From Chlorobiaceae bacterium (GTDB lineage: Bacteria > Bacteroidota > Chlorobiia > Chlorobiales > Chlorobiaceae), in assembly GCA_013334525.1 (NCBI GenBank), contig JAAXXK010000003.1, forward strand, positions 72,757 to 109,429: a DNA stretch of 36,673 nucleotides. Reading direction: 5' to 3'. The notes below the pieces were generated by a model, which was given only the letters and a program-made list of their open reading frames with translations, ran no database searches and had not been told where the DNA came from. The position numbers and the translations under genes are program-made. Shown piece by piece: positions 1 through 8,032 of this stretch. Each line of letters opens with the position of its first letter. Position 1 is the stretch's first letter.

Positions 1-810
1 TACCTTTCCGATACTCTCGGCAACTCGACCATCTACGGCGGTGACGGCAACGACTCCATCATTGCCGGAGAGGGCAACGATTCCATCAGCGGCGACAGCG
101 GCAACGACACCATCGACGCCGCCGGCGGCAACGACATCATTTCCGGAGGATACGGCCATGACCTGGTAACGGCCGGAAGCGGCAACGATATCGTCTATGG
201 CCAGGATGGCAACGACACCGTTTACGGCGGCGACGGCGACGACTACCTCAGCGGCGGTGCGGGTGACGACTACCTTTCCGATACTCTCGGCAACTCGACC
301 ATTTACGGCGGCGACGGCAACGACTCCATCATTGCCGGAGATGGCAACGATTCCATCAGCGGCGACAACGGTAACGACACGATCAACGCTGCCGACGGAA
401 ACGACATCATTTCCGGAGGATACGGTCATGACCTGATCGTGGCTGGAAGCGGTAACGATACCGTATACGGTCATAACGACAACGACACCATCTTCGGCGA
501 CGGCGGCGACGACTATATCAACGGAGGTTCGGGTAATGACAGTGTGGCAGGCGGGACAGGAAATGACCAGCTTTATGGAGGAGAGGGACACGACCGGATC
601 ATTGGAAACGATGGAAATGACCAGATCAACGGCGATAGCGGCAACGACACTATTTCCGGCGATGAGGGCCATGATCTCATTTCCGGAGGATATGGCCTCG
701 ACCTGCTGATAGGAGGTTACGGAAACGACACCCTTTCAGGCAATGATGACAACGATACCCTTGTTGACGGCTATGGAGCCGATGCGTACTCGGGCGGAAA
801 TGGTGACGAC
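1..810 (+). repeat. 270-bp higher-order tandem repeat inside the RTX gene (3 units seen)
   Basis: Units at 1-270 and 271-540 are nearly the same at DNA level (identical first 32 bases, scattered third-base changes later). A third, more divergent unit at 541-810 keeps the register at protein level (SGGYGxDL in the same place). Each unit encodes 90 residues, that is ten nonapeptides, one of which (DTLGNSTIY) is degenerate in units 1 and 2 and marks the period. The array probably extends leftwards outside the window. Confidence 0.9.
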
Positions 811-1170
811 CTGCTGGTTTCCATAAGGGACAACTGCAACGATACCCTCTGGGGAGGCGGAGGTGCCGATCGATTCCTCTTCATTCCAGGCACCGGCGAA
901 TCAATCGGCAGTGACATCATCAGGGATTTCTCGGCAAAACAGCATGACCGTATCGAAATCGGTGGTGAAAATACCACCATGCAGATCACTTACCTCGATA
1001 CTGACGGCAACGGCAAACTGGACGCGACCTGCATTCTGCTTACTGACAATGTCGGCTCACCGCTGGGCAGCATAACGGTTACCGGAAACCTGCTCAACGC
1101 AGCCGATATCGTCCTTACCGGCTTAGCCAACTATGATAACGCACTGATTCCCGGTGGCGCCGTGTTCTGA
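1..1170 (+). CDS. RTX (hemolysin-type Ca-binding repeat) large secreted protein, 3' part only
   Basis: The frame is open from the first base of the window to TGA at 1168-1170, so this is the last 389 residues of a protein that starts outside. It is almost entirely glycine/aspartate-rich nonapeptides of the GGxGxDxUx type (about 30, for example GGDGNDSII and GGYGHDLIS), which fold into Ca-binding parallel beta rolls in secreted RTX proteins. After about residue 275 the repeats give way to a non-repetitive tail (GADRFLF..., DIIRDFS) ending in the hydrophobic residues AVF, as expected of an uncleaved C-terminal type I secretion signal. Secretion by a type I ABC/MFP/TolC system is inferred; no such genes are in the window. 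Whether it is an adhesin, toxin, S-layer protein or enzyme depends on the missing N-terminal part. Confidence 0.9.
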   Translation, partial: YLSDTLGNSTIYGGDGNDSIIAGEGNDSISGDSGNDTIDAAGGNDIISGGYGHDLVTAGSGNDIVYGQDGNDTVYGGDGDDYLSGGAGDDYLSDTLGNSTIYGGDGNDSIIAGDGNDSISGDNGNDTINAADGNDIISGGYGHDLIVAGSGNDTVYGHNDNDTIFGDGGDDYINGGSGNDSVAGGTGNDQLYGGEGHDRIIGNDGNDQINGDSGNDTISGDEGHDLISGGYGLDLLIGGYGNDTLSGNDDNDTLVDGYGADAYSGGNGDDLLVSIRDNCNDTLWGGGGADRFLFIPGTGESIGSDIIRDFSAKQHDRIEIGGENTTMQITYLDTDGNGKLDATCILLTDNVGSPLGSITVTGNLLNAADIVLTGLANYDNALIPGGAVF

Positions 1171-1191
1171 GTCCTGACCATCCGAATGAAA

Positions 1192-1224
1192 GCCGCACAG
1201 GAGGGAAACCATATCCTGTGCGGC
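1192..1224 (+). terminator. Stem-loop after the RTX gene
   Basis: A perfect 11-bp stem (GCCGCACAGGA / TCCTGTGCGGC) with an 11-nt loop starts 21 nt after the RTX stop codon. It lacks a T-run on the plus strand (an A-run follows), so it is a probable RNA 3'-end structure rather than a textbook intrinsic terminator. Confidence 0.5.
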
Positions 1225-1381
1225 CTTCGAAAAAAAGCCCTGCGTTTTCCCACCGCTTCTGCAATCTCCACTATCTGCCCATCCGACTACCTGCAGCTCA
1301 CCCAGACGGCCAACACCATTTCCGGGGGTTGCGCCCGACAGGAATAAGCGTTGACATGAAAGATATTTACTGCTTTTTTAC

Positions 1382-1387
1382 TATAAT
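1382..1387 (+). promoter_or_regulatory. Candidate -10 element for comM
   Basis: TATAAT about 120 nt upstream of the chosen comM start. No -35 hexamer sits at 16-18 bp spacing, so this is a weak call based on one hexamer in an AT-rich patch. Confidence 0.25.
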
Positions 1388-1506
1388 CTAAAAACGAGAC
1401 GCCCCCTGTCAAATCCCCTGACCGTTTCGGAAACAGCGCTAAACATCCCGGAACGGCCTGGCAGGCGGCGGCAGTGACAACCCCTAATCATTGTCCCTCC
1501 TTTCCT

Positions 1507-3063
1507 ATGCTCACCAAACTCTGCGCGGCGGCACTGCTGGGCATCGACGCCCTTAAAGTCGAAATCGAGACCAATGTCTCGGGCGGCCTGCCCGCATTCA
1601 CGGTCGTCGGCCTGCCCGACAGCGCCATCAAGGAGAGCCGGGAACGGATACTGACCGCCATCCGGAACTCCGGCTTCGAGCTGCCGACGAAAAAGATCAC
1701 GGTCAACCTCGCCCCCGCAGACGTCCGCAAGGAGGGGACATCGTTCGACCTCGGCATAGCCGTCGGGCTTCTCGGCTCGCTCAACGAGATAAAGGGAAAC
1801 TTCGAAGATACCATCGTACTCGGCGAACTTGCCCTCGACGGCTCGGTCAGGCGGATCAACGGAGCCCTCCCCATGGCCATCATGGCCTCGAGGGAGAACA
1901 TCCGCCGCATGATCGTCCCGAAGATCAACGCTCCCGAAGCCGCCGTTGCCATATCGGCGTCAGGGGCTGCAACGCAGGTCTTCGGGGTAGAAACGCTCAT
2001 CGAGGCGGCAGGGCTGCTCAACGGCTCGATGCAGCTCGAACCGGTAAGCGTCGATGTTTCGGCGCTGTTCGCCTGTGAACCTGAATACCCTGTCGACTTT
2101 GCCGAAATAAAGGGGCAGCAGGCAGCAAAAAAAGCCATAGAGATCGCGGCGGCCGGGGCTCACAACATCCTGATGATCGGCCCTCCCGGAAGCGGCAAGA
2201 CCCTTCTTGCCAAATCGATTCCGGGTATCCTGCCGCCACTTGGCTTCGAAGAGTCGCTCGAAACGACCAAGATCTACTCGGTGGCCAACCTGCTCGACCG
2301 GAACAGGCCGCTCATGATCACCAGGCCCTTCCGCAACCCTCACCATACGACCAGCAACATCGCCCTCATCGGCGGCGGCGCAATGGCCAAGCCGGGCGAG
2401 GTGAGCCTTGCGCACAACGGGGTACTCTTCCTCGACGAGCTGCCTGAGTTCACGCGAAATGCCCTTGAGGTGCTGCGCCAACCTATCGAAGAGCGCGAAG
2501 TGACCATATCGAGAGCGGCACTATCTACCCGCTATCCTGCCGGATTCATGCTCGTGGCCGCCATGAACCCGAGTCCGGCGGGACCGCTGAAAGACCGTGA
2601 AGGAACGCTGACCGCATCCCCCGACCAGATAAGGCGCTACCTCTCCAAAATCTCGGGTCCCCTGCTCGACCGGATCGACATCCATATCGATGTACCCAAG
2701 GTCGAGAACACCGAGCTGTTTTCAGCCTCCTCTTCCGAAAGCTCACGCGACATCCGCGAAAGGGTCATCCGTGCCCGCGCGATCCAGCACGAACGCTTCG
2801 CCTCGCTGGTTTCGCCGAGGATCTTCACCAACTCGCAAATGAACTCGAAGCTGATCCGCCAGTTCTGCCGGCTCGACCGTCAATGCGCCGAAAAGCTCAT
2901 GGATGCCATGAACCGGCTCAACCTTTCGGCGCGGGCCCATGACCGCATCCTCAAGGTAAGCCGCACCATCGCCGACCTTGACGGGGCGGAACAGATAGAG
3001 ATGAAGCATCTTGTCCAGAGCATCCAGTACCGCACCCTTGACCGCGAGTTCTGGAACTTCTGA
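1507..3063 (+). CDS. comM: ComM/YifB family Mg-chelatase-like AAA+ ATPase
   Basis: ComM-family AAA+ proteins are hexameric helicases that promote branch migration during integration of DNA taken up in natural transformation. The 518-residue product has the N-terminal ChlI-like fold (VVGLPDSAIKESRERI, then KKITVNLAPADVRKEG), Walker A GPPGSGKT at residues 225-232, the FRNPHHTTSN segment, Walker B GVLFLDELPEF near 305-315, and the C-terminal Mg-chelatase domain with FMLVAAMNPSP and LLDRIDIHIDVP. ATG 1507 is preferred because MLTKLCAAALLGIDA lines up with family N-termini; an in-frame GTG at 1474 would add 11 residues without family similarity and is the alternative. It converges on the TPR-glycosyltransferase cluster, 83 bp away. 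Family assignment is secure; the competence role is inferred from homologues. Confidence 0.95.
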   Translation: MLTKLCAAALLGIDALKVEIETNVSGGLPAFTVVGLPDSAIKESRERILTAIRNSGFELPTKKITVNLAPADVRKEGTSFDLGIAVGLLGSLNEIKGNFEDTIVLGELALDGSVRRINGALPMAIMASRENIRRMIVPKINAPEAAVAISASGAATQVFGVETLIEAAGLLNGSMQLEPVSVDVSALFACEPEYPVDFAEIKGQQAAKKAIEIAAAGAHNILMIGPPGSGKTLLAKSIPGILPPLGFEESLETTKIYSVANLLDRNRPLMITRPFRNPHHTTSNIALIGGGAMAKPGEVSLAHNGVLFLDELPEFTRNALEVLRQPIEEREVTISRAALSTRYPAGFMLVAAMNPSPAGPLKDREGTLTASPDQIRRYLSKISGPLLDRIDIHIDVPKVENTELFSASSSESSRDIRERVIRARAIQHERFASLVSPRIFTNSQMNSKLIRQFCRLDRQCAEKLMDAMNRLNLSARAHDRILKVSRTIADLDGAEQIEMKHLVQSIQYRTLDREFWNF

Positions 3064-3146
3064 ACGGAGTGGTAATCGGTCAAGGAACCAAAAAGGGATC
3101 GATACGATACAGGAAAATCGGATTAAAGGAGGGCGCAGCCCCCGCC

Positions 3147-5207
3147 TCACCACGACTGTTTCAATAAGTCAGCACTGAGCCGGGTTAAAACGCCTGTCCA
3201 ATCCCCCTGTATTTCCTGCCGATAGAGCCTCACGCTGTCGTACCAGGGGCTGTCGTTCCTGTCGAGCAGCCAGCGCCAATCGGGAATGAATGGCAACATC
3301 ACCATGGTCGGCCTGCCCATCGCTGCACCCAGGTGCGCAACGCTCGTATCGACGCTCACCACCACATCCATCAATTCGCAAAGAGCCGCCGTATCGGTAA
3401 AATCCTTCAGGTCGTCGCCGTAGTAAACGATCTCTGTCTGTGAGTCAAGCGTCGGCCAATCGACTTCATTGATCTCCTTTTGCAGGCTCACATACTGAAA
3501 TCCAGGAGGCAGCAACTGCACCAGCAATGCAAGAGGGAGGCTTCGATTGTGGTCGTTTTGGTGTTGTGGTCGCCCGCTCCATGCCAGCCCGATTCGGGGC
3601 TTTGCCTTTCCACCCAGCCTGCGCGACCATTCATCAAGCTTTGTCGGCTCACTCGACAGATAACCGGAAGCAGACGGAATGGTTTCGAGGGTTGTTTTGA
3701 AAGCCAGAGGCAGACTCATCAACGGGCAGTGAAGGTCAAACCAGGGGAATCGATCGCCTTTAACCACAAACTCCGCGACACCCTCGAGCTGCCTAAGCAA
3801 ACCGATCACAGGCGGGTCTGCTTCCAGCACCACCCTTGCTCCAAGGGCAGCGACAAGATTCACGTATCGGGAGAACTGGATTGTATCGCCCAACCCCTGT
3901 TCACTATGCAAAAGAATGGTTTTGCCGTTTATGGATTCACCACCAAGCCATAGTGGTCGCCGAAAATCTCTTTCGGGCGATGGAAACCCATCAGCTCTCC
4001 ATCGCCACTCATAGAGCTCCCAGCCCTTTAAATAATCCCCTTCTGAAAGCAGTACTATCGATTTGTTCCAATTGGCATTTGCATAATCGGATCTGAGTGC
4101 TGTTGCCCGGTCATAACTGTCCAGAGCTGTATGAAACTGCTTAAGTTCAATCAATGCGTTACCCCGGTTGTACCATGCTTCGGGATAGTCAGGCTTGAAG
4201 GATATCGCATTATCATAACTGGCCAATGCGGCATCCAACTGTTTGAGTTCCTTCAGCGCAACACCCCGATTGGACCAGGCTTCAGCATAATCGGGCTTGA
4301 TCACGATAACCCGGTTATAACTCTCGACCGCTTCTTCAAGTCGCTTCATCTCTTGCAGTACCAGAGCCCTGTTGAACCAGGCATCAGCTAAAACGGAATC
4401 GAGCGCTATCAACCTGTCATAGCTTGCCAGGGCTTCTTCAAGTCTGCCAAGCGCTTTCATCGCCAGGCCACGGTTATACCACGCCTCAATGAAATCGGGA
4501 TTGATCGCTGTAAGCCTGTCATAGCTTGCCACCGCCGCATCCCACGCTTTGAGTTCCATCAGCGTACGTCCCCTGTTGTACCAGGCTTCGATGAACCCGG
4601 GATTGATCTCTGTCGCCCGATCATAACTCGCTATGGCTGCTTCGCGCTCCCTCAGCTCAAGCAACGTATTGCCCCGGTTCAACCAGGCTTCGGCGTAGTC
4701 CGGGTTGAGCCCTGTCGCCTTGTCATAACTCACCAACGCCGCATCCCACTCTTTGAGTTCATGCAACACCAGGCCCCGATTGGCCCAGGCTTCGGCATGA
4801 TCAGGTTGGAGCCCAATGACCTTCTCATAACTCGCCAAAGCCGCAGCCCAAGCCTTGAGTCGAAGTTTGGCATTGCCTCGGTTGAGCCAGGCGTCAACAT
4901 AATCGGGCTTGAGAGCTATCGCCATGTCGAAACTTGCTGCTGCATCATCCCACTGCCCAAGTGCCTGCAGCGCCTGGCCCCTGTTGAAATGACTGTCGGC
5001 ATGGTGCGGAAATATCGCAATCGCCCGATCGATCAGCTCAACAGCCCGCCGGTGCTCTTGTGTCTGGGCAGCAAGGATTCCCAGCAGGTTGAGAGTCTCA
5101 ACGTGAGCGGGAGCGGTTTCCAGAATCTCTTCATAAATACTTTGGGCTTGGTGAAATTGCCCTTGGCGATGAAGTTCCACCGCTTGTTCAAATCGGTTAT
5201 CGATCAT
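3147..5207 (-). CDS. TPR protein with C-terminal GT9/heptosyltransferase-like domain
   Basis: The 686-residue product starts with 12 consecutive 34-residue TPR motifs (residues 1 to about 410, consensus AEAWYNRGxALxELxxxDAALASYDxAIxLxPDY). A Rossmann-like domain follows that resembles glycosyltransferase family 9: LLHSEQGLGDTIQFSRY near its start, PRIGLAWSGRP in the middle, and VDTSVAHLGAAMGRPTMVML with PDWRWLL near the end. The TPRs would bind a protein partner and the GT9-like part would use a nucleotide sugar; the substrate is unknown. The start ATG 5207 (MIDN) is chosen because both neighbouring paralogues begin MIDE at the equivalent place; an in-frame ATG at 5276 would add 23 residues. 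It is last of three tandem TPR-transferase genes. Its TPR half is clearly paralogous to theirs but its catalytic half is not. Confidence 0.88.
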   Translation of the reverse strand: MIDNRFEQAVELHRQGQFHQAQSIYEEILETAPAHVETLNLLGILAAQTQEHRRAVELIDRAIAIFPHHADSHFNRGQALQALGQWDDAAASFDMAIALKPDYVDAWLNRGNAKLRLKAWAAALASYEKVIGLQPDHAEAWANRGLVLHELKEWDAALVSYDKATGLNPDYAEAWLNRGNTLLELREREAAIASYDRATEINPGFIEAWYNRGRTLMELKAWDAAVASYDRLTAINPDFIEAWYNRGLAMKALGRLEEALASYDRLIALDSVLADAWFNRALVLQEMKRLEEAVESYNRVIVIKPDYAEAWSNRGVALKELKQLDAALASYDNAISFKPDYPEAWYNRGNALIELKQFHTALDSYDRATALRSDYANANWNKSIVLLSEGDYLKGWELYEWRWRADGFPSPERDFRRPLWLGGESINGKTILLHSEQGLGDTIQFSRYVNLVAALGARVVLEADPPVIGLLRQLEGVAEFVVKGDRFPWFDLHCPLMSLPLAFKTTLETIPSASGYLSSEPTKLDEWSRRLGGKAKPRIGLAWSGRPQHQNDHNRSLPLALLVQLLPPGFQYVSLQKEINEVDWPTLDSQTEIVYYGDDLKDFTDTAALCELMDVVVSVDTSVAHLGAAMGRPTMVMLPFIPDWRWLLDRNDSPWYDSVRLYRQEIQGDWTGVLTRLSADLLKQSW

Positions 5208-5427
5208 ACTTGTAATGATCTGTAATGAGGATTGTACCAGAAATCGCGCCTCAATCGCCCTGAAACCGGAAAACATTGCAACCGCTCAATGATGAACAAC
5301 ATGACATTCCCCGGGCTGATGTGATGCTCGATGCCTCCATGGAATGCGGTCATCTGCGCATGCATAAATCGTATTATCACCTGGCGTTAATGGATAAACT
5401 CTTATCTGCCATACCCGAAATTCGGGT
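5208..5427 (-). repeat. 220-bp spacer, homologous to 7813-8032
   Basis: The spacer between the first two TPR-transferase genes has exactly the same length as the next one and aligns without gaps. ACCGGAAAACAT lies about 57 nt, and GATGTGATG exactly 110 nt, from the left edge in both. No separate gene is evident. It is either the non-coding part of a duplicated gene unit or a conserved leader. Confidence 0.7.
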
Positions 5428-7812
5428 TCAATGTAAATATATATGGGCAGGTGGAAGATCCTGATGGTAACGTTCGTACATCTTTTCGTATGCAGCTTCA
5501 ATACTCCTTGTAAACCGCTCGCTGTCGAACAATGGTGTGCTCAGGCGATTCTTCTCCAGCTTCAACCTGAGTTCAGCCAACTTTTCCGGATAGGTGGCGA
5601 GCTCTATCGCCAAAGCCTCATACGCTTCCAGTGATGAGGTGATGAGTTCCGGCAACCCAATGGCGTTCAGCAGGCTGGCCGCAACCCTGCCCGCAAACGA
5701 CTCGCCAATTCGAGTCAGGAGGGGCAATCCCGCCCACAGGGCATCGCTTGCCGTTGTATGGGCGTTGCAGGGAAAGGTGTCAAGAAACAGGTCGGCCAGG
5801 CGATGCCTTGCCAGATGTTCCGCCAGGGGCATCCGTCTGGCAAATACCAGCCGCCCGGCATCTACTCCCCGTCGAACGGCCTCCTTTCGCAGGTTGCCCG
5901 CGGCCTGGGGGTTATCCTCATAGAGCCACAGGACAGCTCCTTCGACCCGCTCAAGAAGCCTCATCCAAATATCGAAAACAGACGGGGTTATCTTGTAATT
6001 GTTGTTGAAACAACAGAATACAAATCCTGTGACCGGCAGCCCGAGCTCCTGTCGGGAAAAGTCCGTATCGGCGATCTGACGCCGGGAATCATTGCCCTGG
6101 TAACTGTCGGGCAGATAGACTATCCTTTCCGTATAGAACTGCTGAAACCCTTCCGGTACGAGCGTATGATCGGCTATGATATAATCCATGTATCCGGCCC
6201 CCATGGAACCGGGATAACCCATGTAGTTCACCTGTATCGGAGCAGCCCGGAATGCGAATATATCCGTACGCGAATCTTTTGTAAAGCCCTTCAGGTCGAC
6301 AGCGATATCGACTTCAAGCTCCCTTGACAGGTTGGCCACATCCTCATCTGAAGCCGTATTCACGTCGATGAAGCGATCGAAAGCCGGAAAAACCCTTTGC
6401 CTCATCGCATCTTCCGGAAGGTCAGGGCCAAACGAAAAGGCAATCAGCTCGAACTTCGAGCGATCATGCTTTTCAAACATTTCAGCAACTAGGTACATGC
6501 TCGCGTGGCTGTGAAAATCCGCAGAGTAATAGCCGACACGGATTTTATCGCGGCGGGGACGCTTATGGATATCCTCACGGCCGGATCGTAAAGGGTGATT
6601 CTGATTCACATAGGTCAATGCCAGCTGCTGCAGCAGTGATGGGGAGTTGATGATCGAGAGGGCCTGAACAGGAGCTGCTGCTTTCTGGTGATTCACTATG
6701 TTCACCACCATTCGATTCGACAGCTCATCAAAGGAGCTCCAATCGCAAATCATCATTGCCAGATATAAATACGCCCCCAGGAAATAGTCGCCGTCAGGGT
6801 TCAAGGAGAAAGCTCTGGCAAAGCTTTCTGCCGCCTGCTCCAGCTGTCTCAGGTCCCTGTGGAGGTTGCCCAGGTTGAACCAGGCTTCGGGAAAAGCGGG
6901 CTTGATCGCTATAGCCCGCTCATAACTGGTTAATGCCGCATCCCATAGCTTTTTATCACTCAGCGCATTGCCCCTGTTGCACCAGGCTTCGGCAAAACCG
7001 GGCTTGATCGCTATAGCCTTCTCATAACTGGCCAGCGCTGCATCAACCCGTTTGAGCTCAAGCAACACATTGCCGCGCCTTGACCATGCTTCGGCATAGT
7101 CGGAGCTGAGCCCGGTCGCCCACTCATAGCTTGCCAGGGCTGCATCCCACTGCCTGAGTACCTCCAGCGCATTTCCACGATTGTACCAGGCTTCGCCGTA
7201 GTCCGGACTGACGGCTATGGCCTTATCATAACTCGCCAAAGCCGCATCAATCGCTCCGAGTTCCAGCAATGCATTGCCCCGGTTCGACCATGCTTCGACA
7301 TATGCTGGCCTGAGGGCTGTCGCCTTATCATAACTCGCCACCGCTGAAGCCCACTGTTTGAGCTCGTGCAACGCCACGCCCCGACTGAAAAAGGCTTCGC
7401 CGTAGTCACCTCTTATGGCTATCGCCTGATCATAACTCGCTACGGCCGCATCAACGAGCTTGAGTTCAAACAACCCATTGCCCCTATGGAACCAGGCTTC
7501 AGCATAATCGGATCTGAGCTCTATGGCCCTGTCGAAACCGGCAGTCGCCGCCCCCCACTCTCCGAGCGCCAGCAGCGCAAGGCCGCGGTTGAAATGAGTG
7601 TCGGCATGATCCGGAAATATCGCGATCGCCCGATCGATCAGTTCAACGGCACGTTGGTGATTTTGTATCTGGGCAGCCAGGACCCCAAGCAGGTTCAGTG
7701 CCTCGAAATGATCGGGATCGCTTTCCAGTATCCCTTCATAGATGCTTTGGGCTCGGGCAAGTTGCCCTTGCCGGTGAAGCTCTGTCGCCTGGTGTAATCG
7801 TTCGTCGATCAT
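5428..7812 (-). CDS. TPR O-GlcNAc-transferase-like (GT41/SPINDLY) glycosyltransferase, paralogue A
   Basis: 794 residues: ten TPR motifs (1-341), a linker, then an OGT-type catalytic region (about 420-794). Residues matching human OGT active-site positions are visible: GYYSADFHSH with H436 at the place of H498, FNNNYKI with K607 at the place of the UDP-binding K842, and CNAHTTASDALWAG with H685 in the HTT motif. APIQVNYMGYPG and the C-terminal PLFDSERF block also fit the family. GT41 enzymes transfer a sugar from UDP-sugar to Ser/Thr (OGT) or Asn (HMW1C) of proteins in the cytoplasm; donor and acceptor here are unknown. The start ATG 7812 (MIDER) matches the other two genes. The catalytic half is close to that of the 8033-10213 gene, even in DNA sequence. 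Confidence 0.93.
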   Translation of the reverse strand: MIDERLHQATELHRQGQLARAQSIYEGILESDPDHFEALNLLGVLAAQIQNHQRAVELIDRAIAIFPDHADTHFNRGLALLALGEWGAATAGFDRAIELRSDYAEAWFHRGNGLFELKLVDAAVASYDQAIAIRGDYGEAFFSRGVALHELKQWASAVASYDKATALRPAYVEAWSNRGNALLELGAIDAALASYDKAIAVSPDYGEAWYNRGNALEVLRQWDAALASYEWATGLSSDYAEAWSRRGNVLLELKRVDAALASYEKAIAIKPGFAEAWCNRGNALSDKKLWDAALTSYERAIAIKPAFPEAWFNLGNLHRDLRQLEQAAESFARAFSLNPDGDYFLGAYLYLAMMICDWSSFDELSNRMVVNIVNHQKAAAPVQALSIINSPSLLQQLALTYVNQNHPLRSGREDIHKRPRRDKIRVGYYSADFHSHASMYLVAEMFEKHDRSKFELIAFSFGPDLPEDAMRQRVFPAFDRFIDVNTASDEDVANLSRELEVDIAVDLKGFTKDSRTDIFAFRAAPIQVNYMGYPGSMGAGYMDYIIADHTLVPEGFQQFYTERIVYLPDSYQGNDSRRQIADTDFSRQELGLPVTGFVFCCFNNNYKITPSVFDIWMRLLERVEGAVLWLYEDNPQAAGNLRKEAVRRGVDAGRLVFARRMPLAEHLARHRLADLFLDTFPCNAHTTASDALWAGLPLLTRIGESFAGRVAASLLNAIGLPELITSSLEAYEALAIELATYPEKLAELRLKLEKNRLSTPLFDSERFTRSIEAAYEKMYERYHQDLPPAHIYLH

Positions 7813-8032
7813 ATCAGTAAAGATCTTCAGGCAGGTTCTGATCAGGAGTCGCGCCGTAGTCTAACGGGAACCGGAAAACATCGCAACGGCTGAAGGATGG
7901 ACATAGCAACATTTTCCAGGCAGATGTGATGGTCAATCTATACATGGAAGCGCTCCTCGGTGGTTGCAAAGATTGGGGTCAACATCCGGCGTTGATACAT
8001 GAAGTGGTATCCGCCCGGCCCGATTGCAGGGT
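7813..8032 (-). repeat. 220-bp spacer, homologous to 5208-5427
   Basis: Second copy of the spacer between TPR-transferase genes, colinear and ungapped relative to 5208-5427. Similarity continues into the flanking coding ends: both neighbouring genes end in PPAHIYL plus one residue, over the shared DNA TAAATATATATGGGCAGG. This indicates tandem duplication of gene plus leader. Confidence 0.7.

Larger units (their letters stand above)
1171..1506. other. Intergenic region between the RTX gene and comM
   Basis: 336 bp without a convincing gene. It holds the stem-loop at 1192-1224 and, before comM, an AT-rich stretch with a TATAAT at 1382-1387. A perfect TTGACA lies at 1351-1356 but is 25 bp away, too far for a standard sigma-70 promoter. 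I see no repeat, tRNA or small gene here. Confidence 0.5.

Noticed and set aside
197..436. Thr/Ala-rich small protein in another frame of the RTX repeats
   Set aside because: Repetitive DNA gives open shadow frames; the RTX frame is continuous across it.
1351..1387. Strong promoter TTGACA...TATAAT before comM
   Set aside because: Both hexamers are perfect but 25 bp apart, beyond the range for sigma-70 or even MerR-type promoters; only the -10 is listed, with low confidence.
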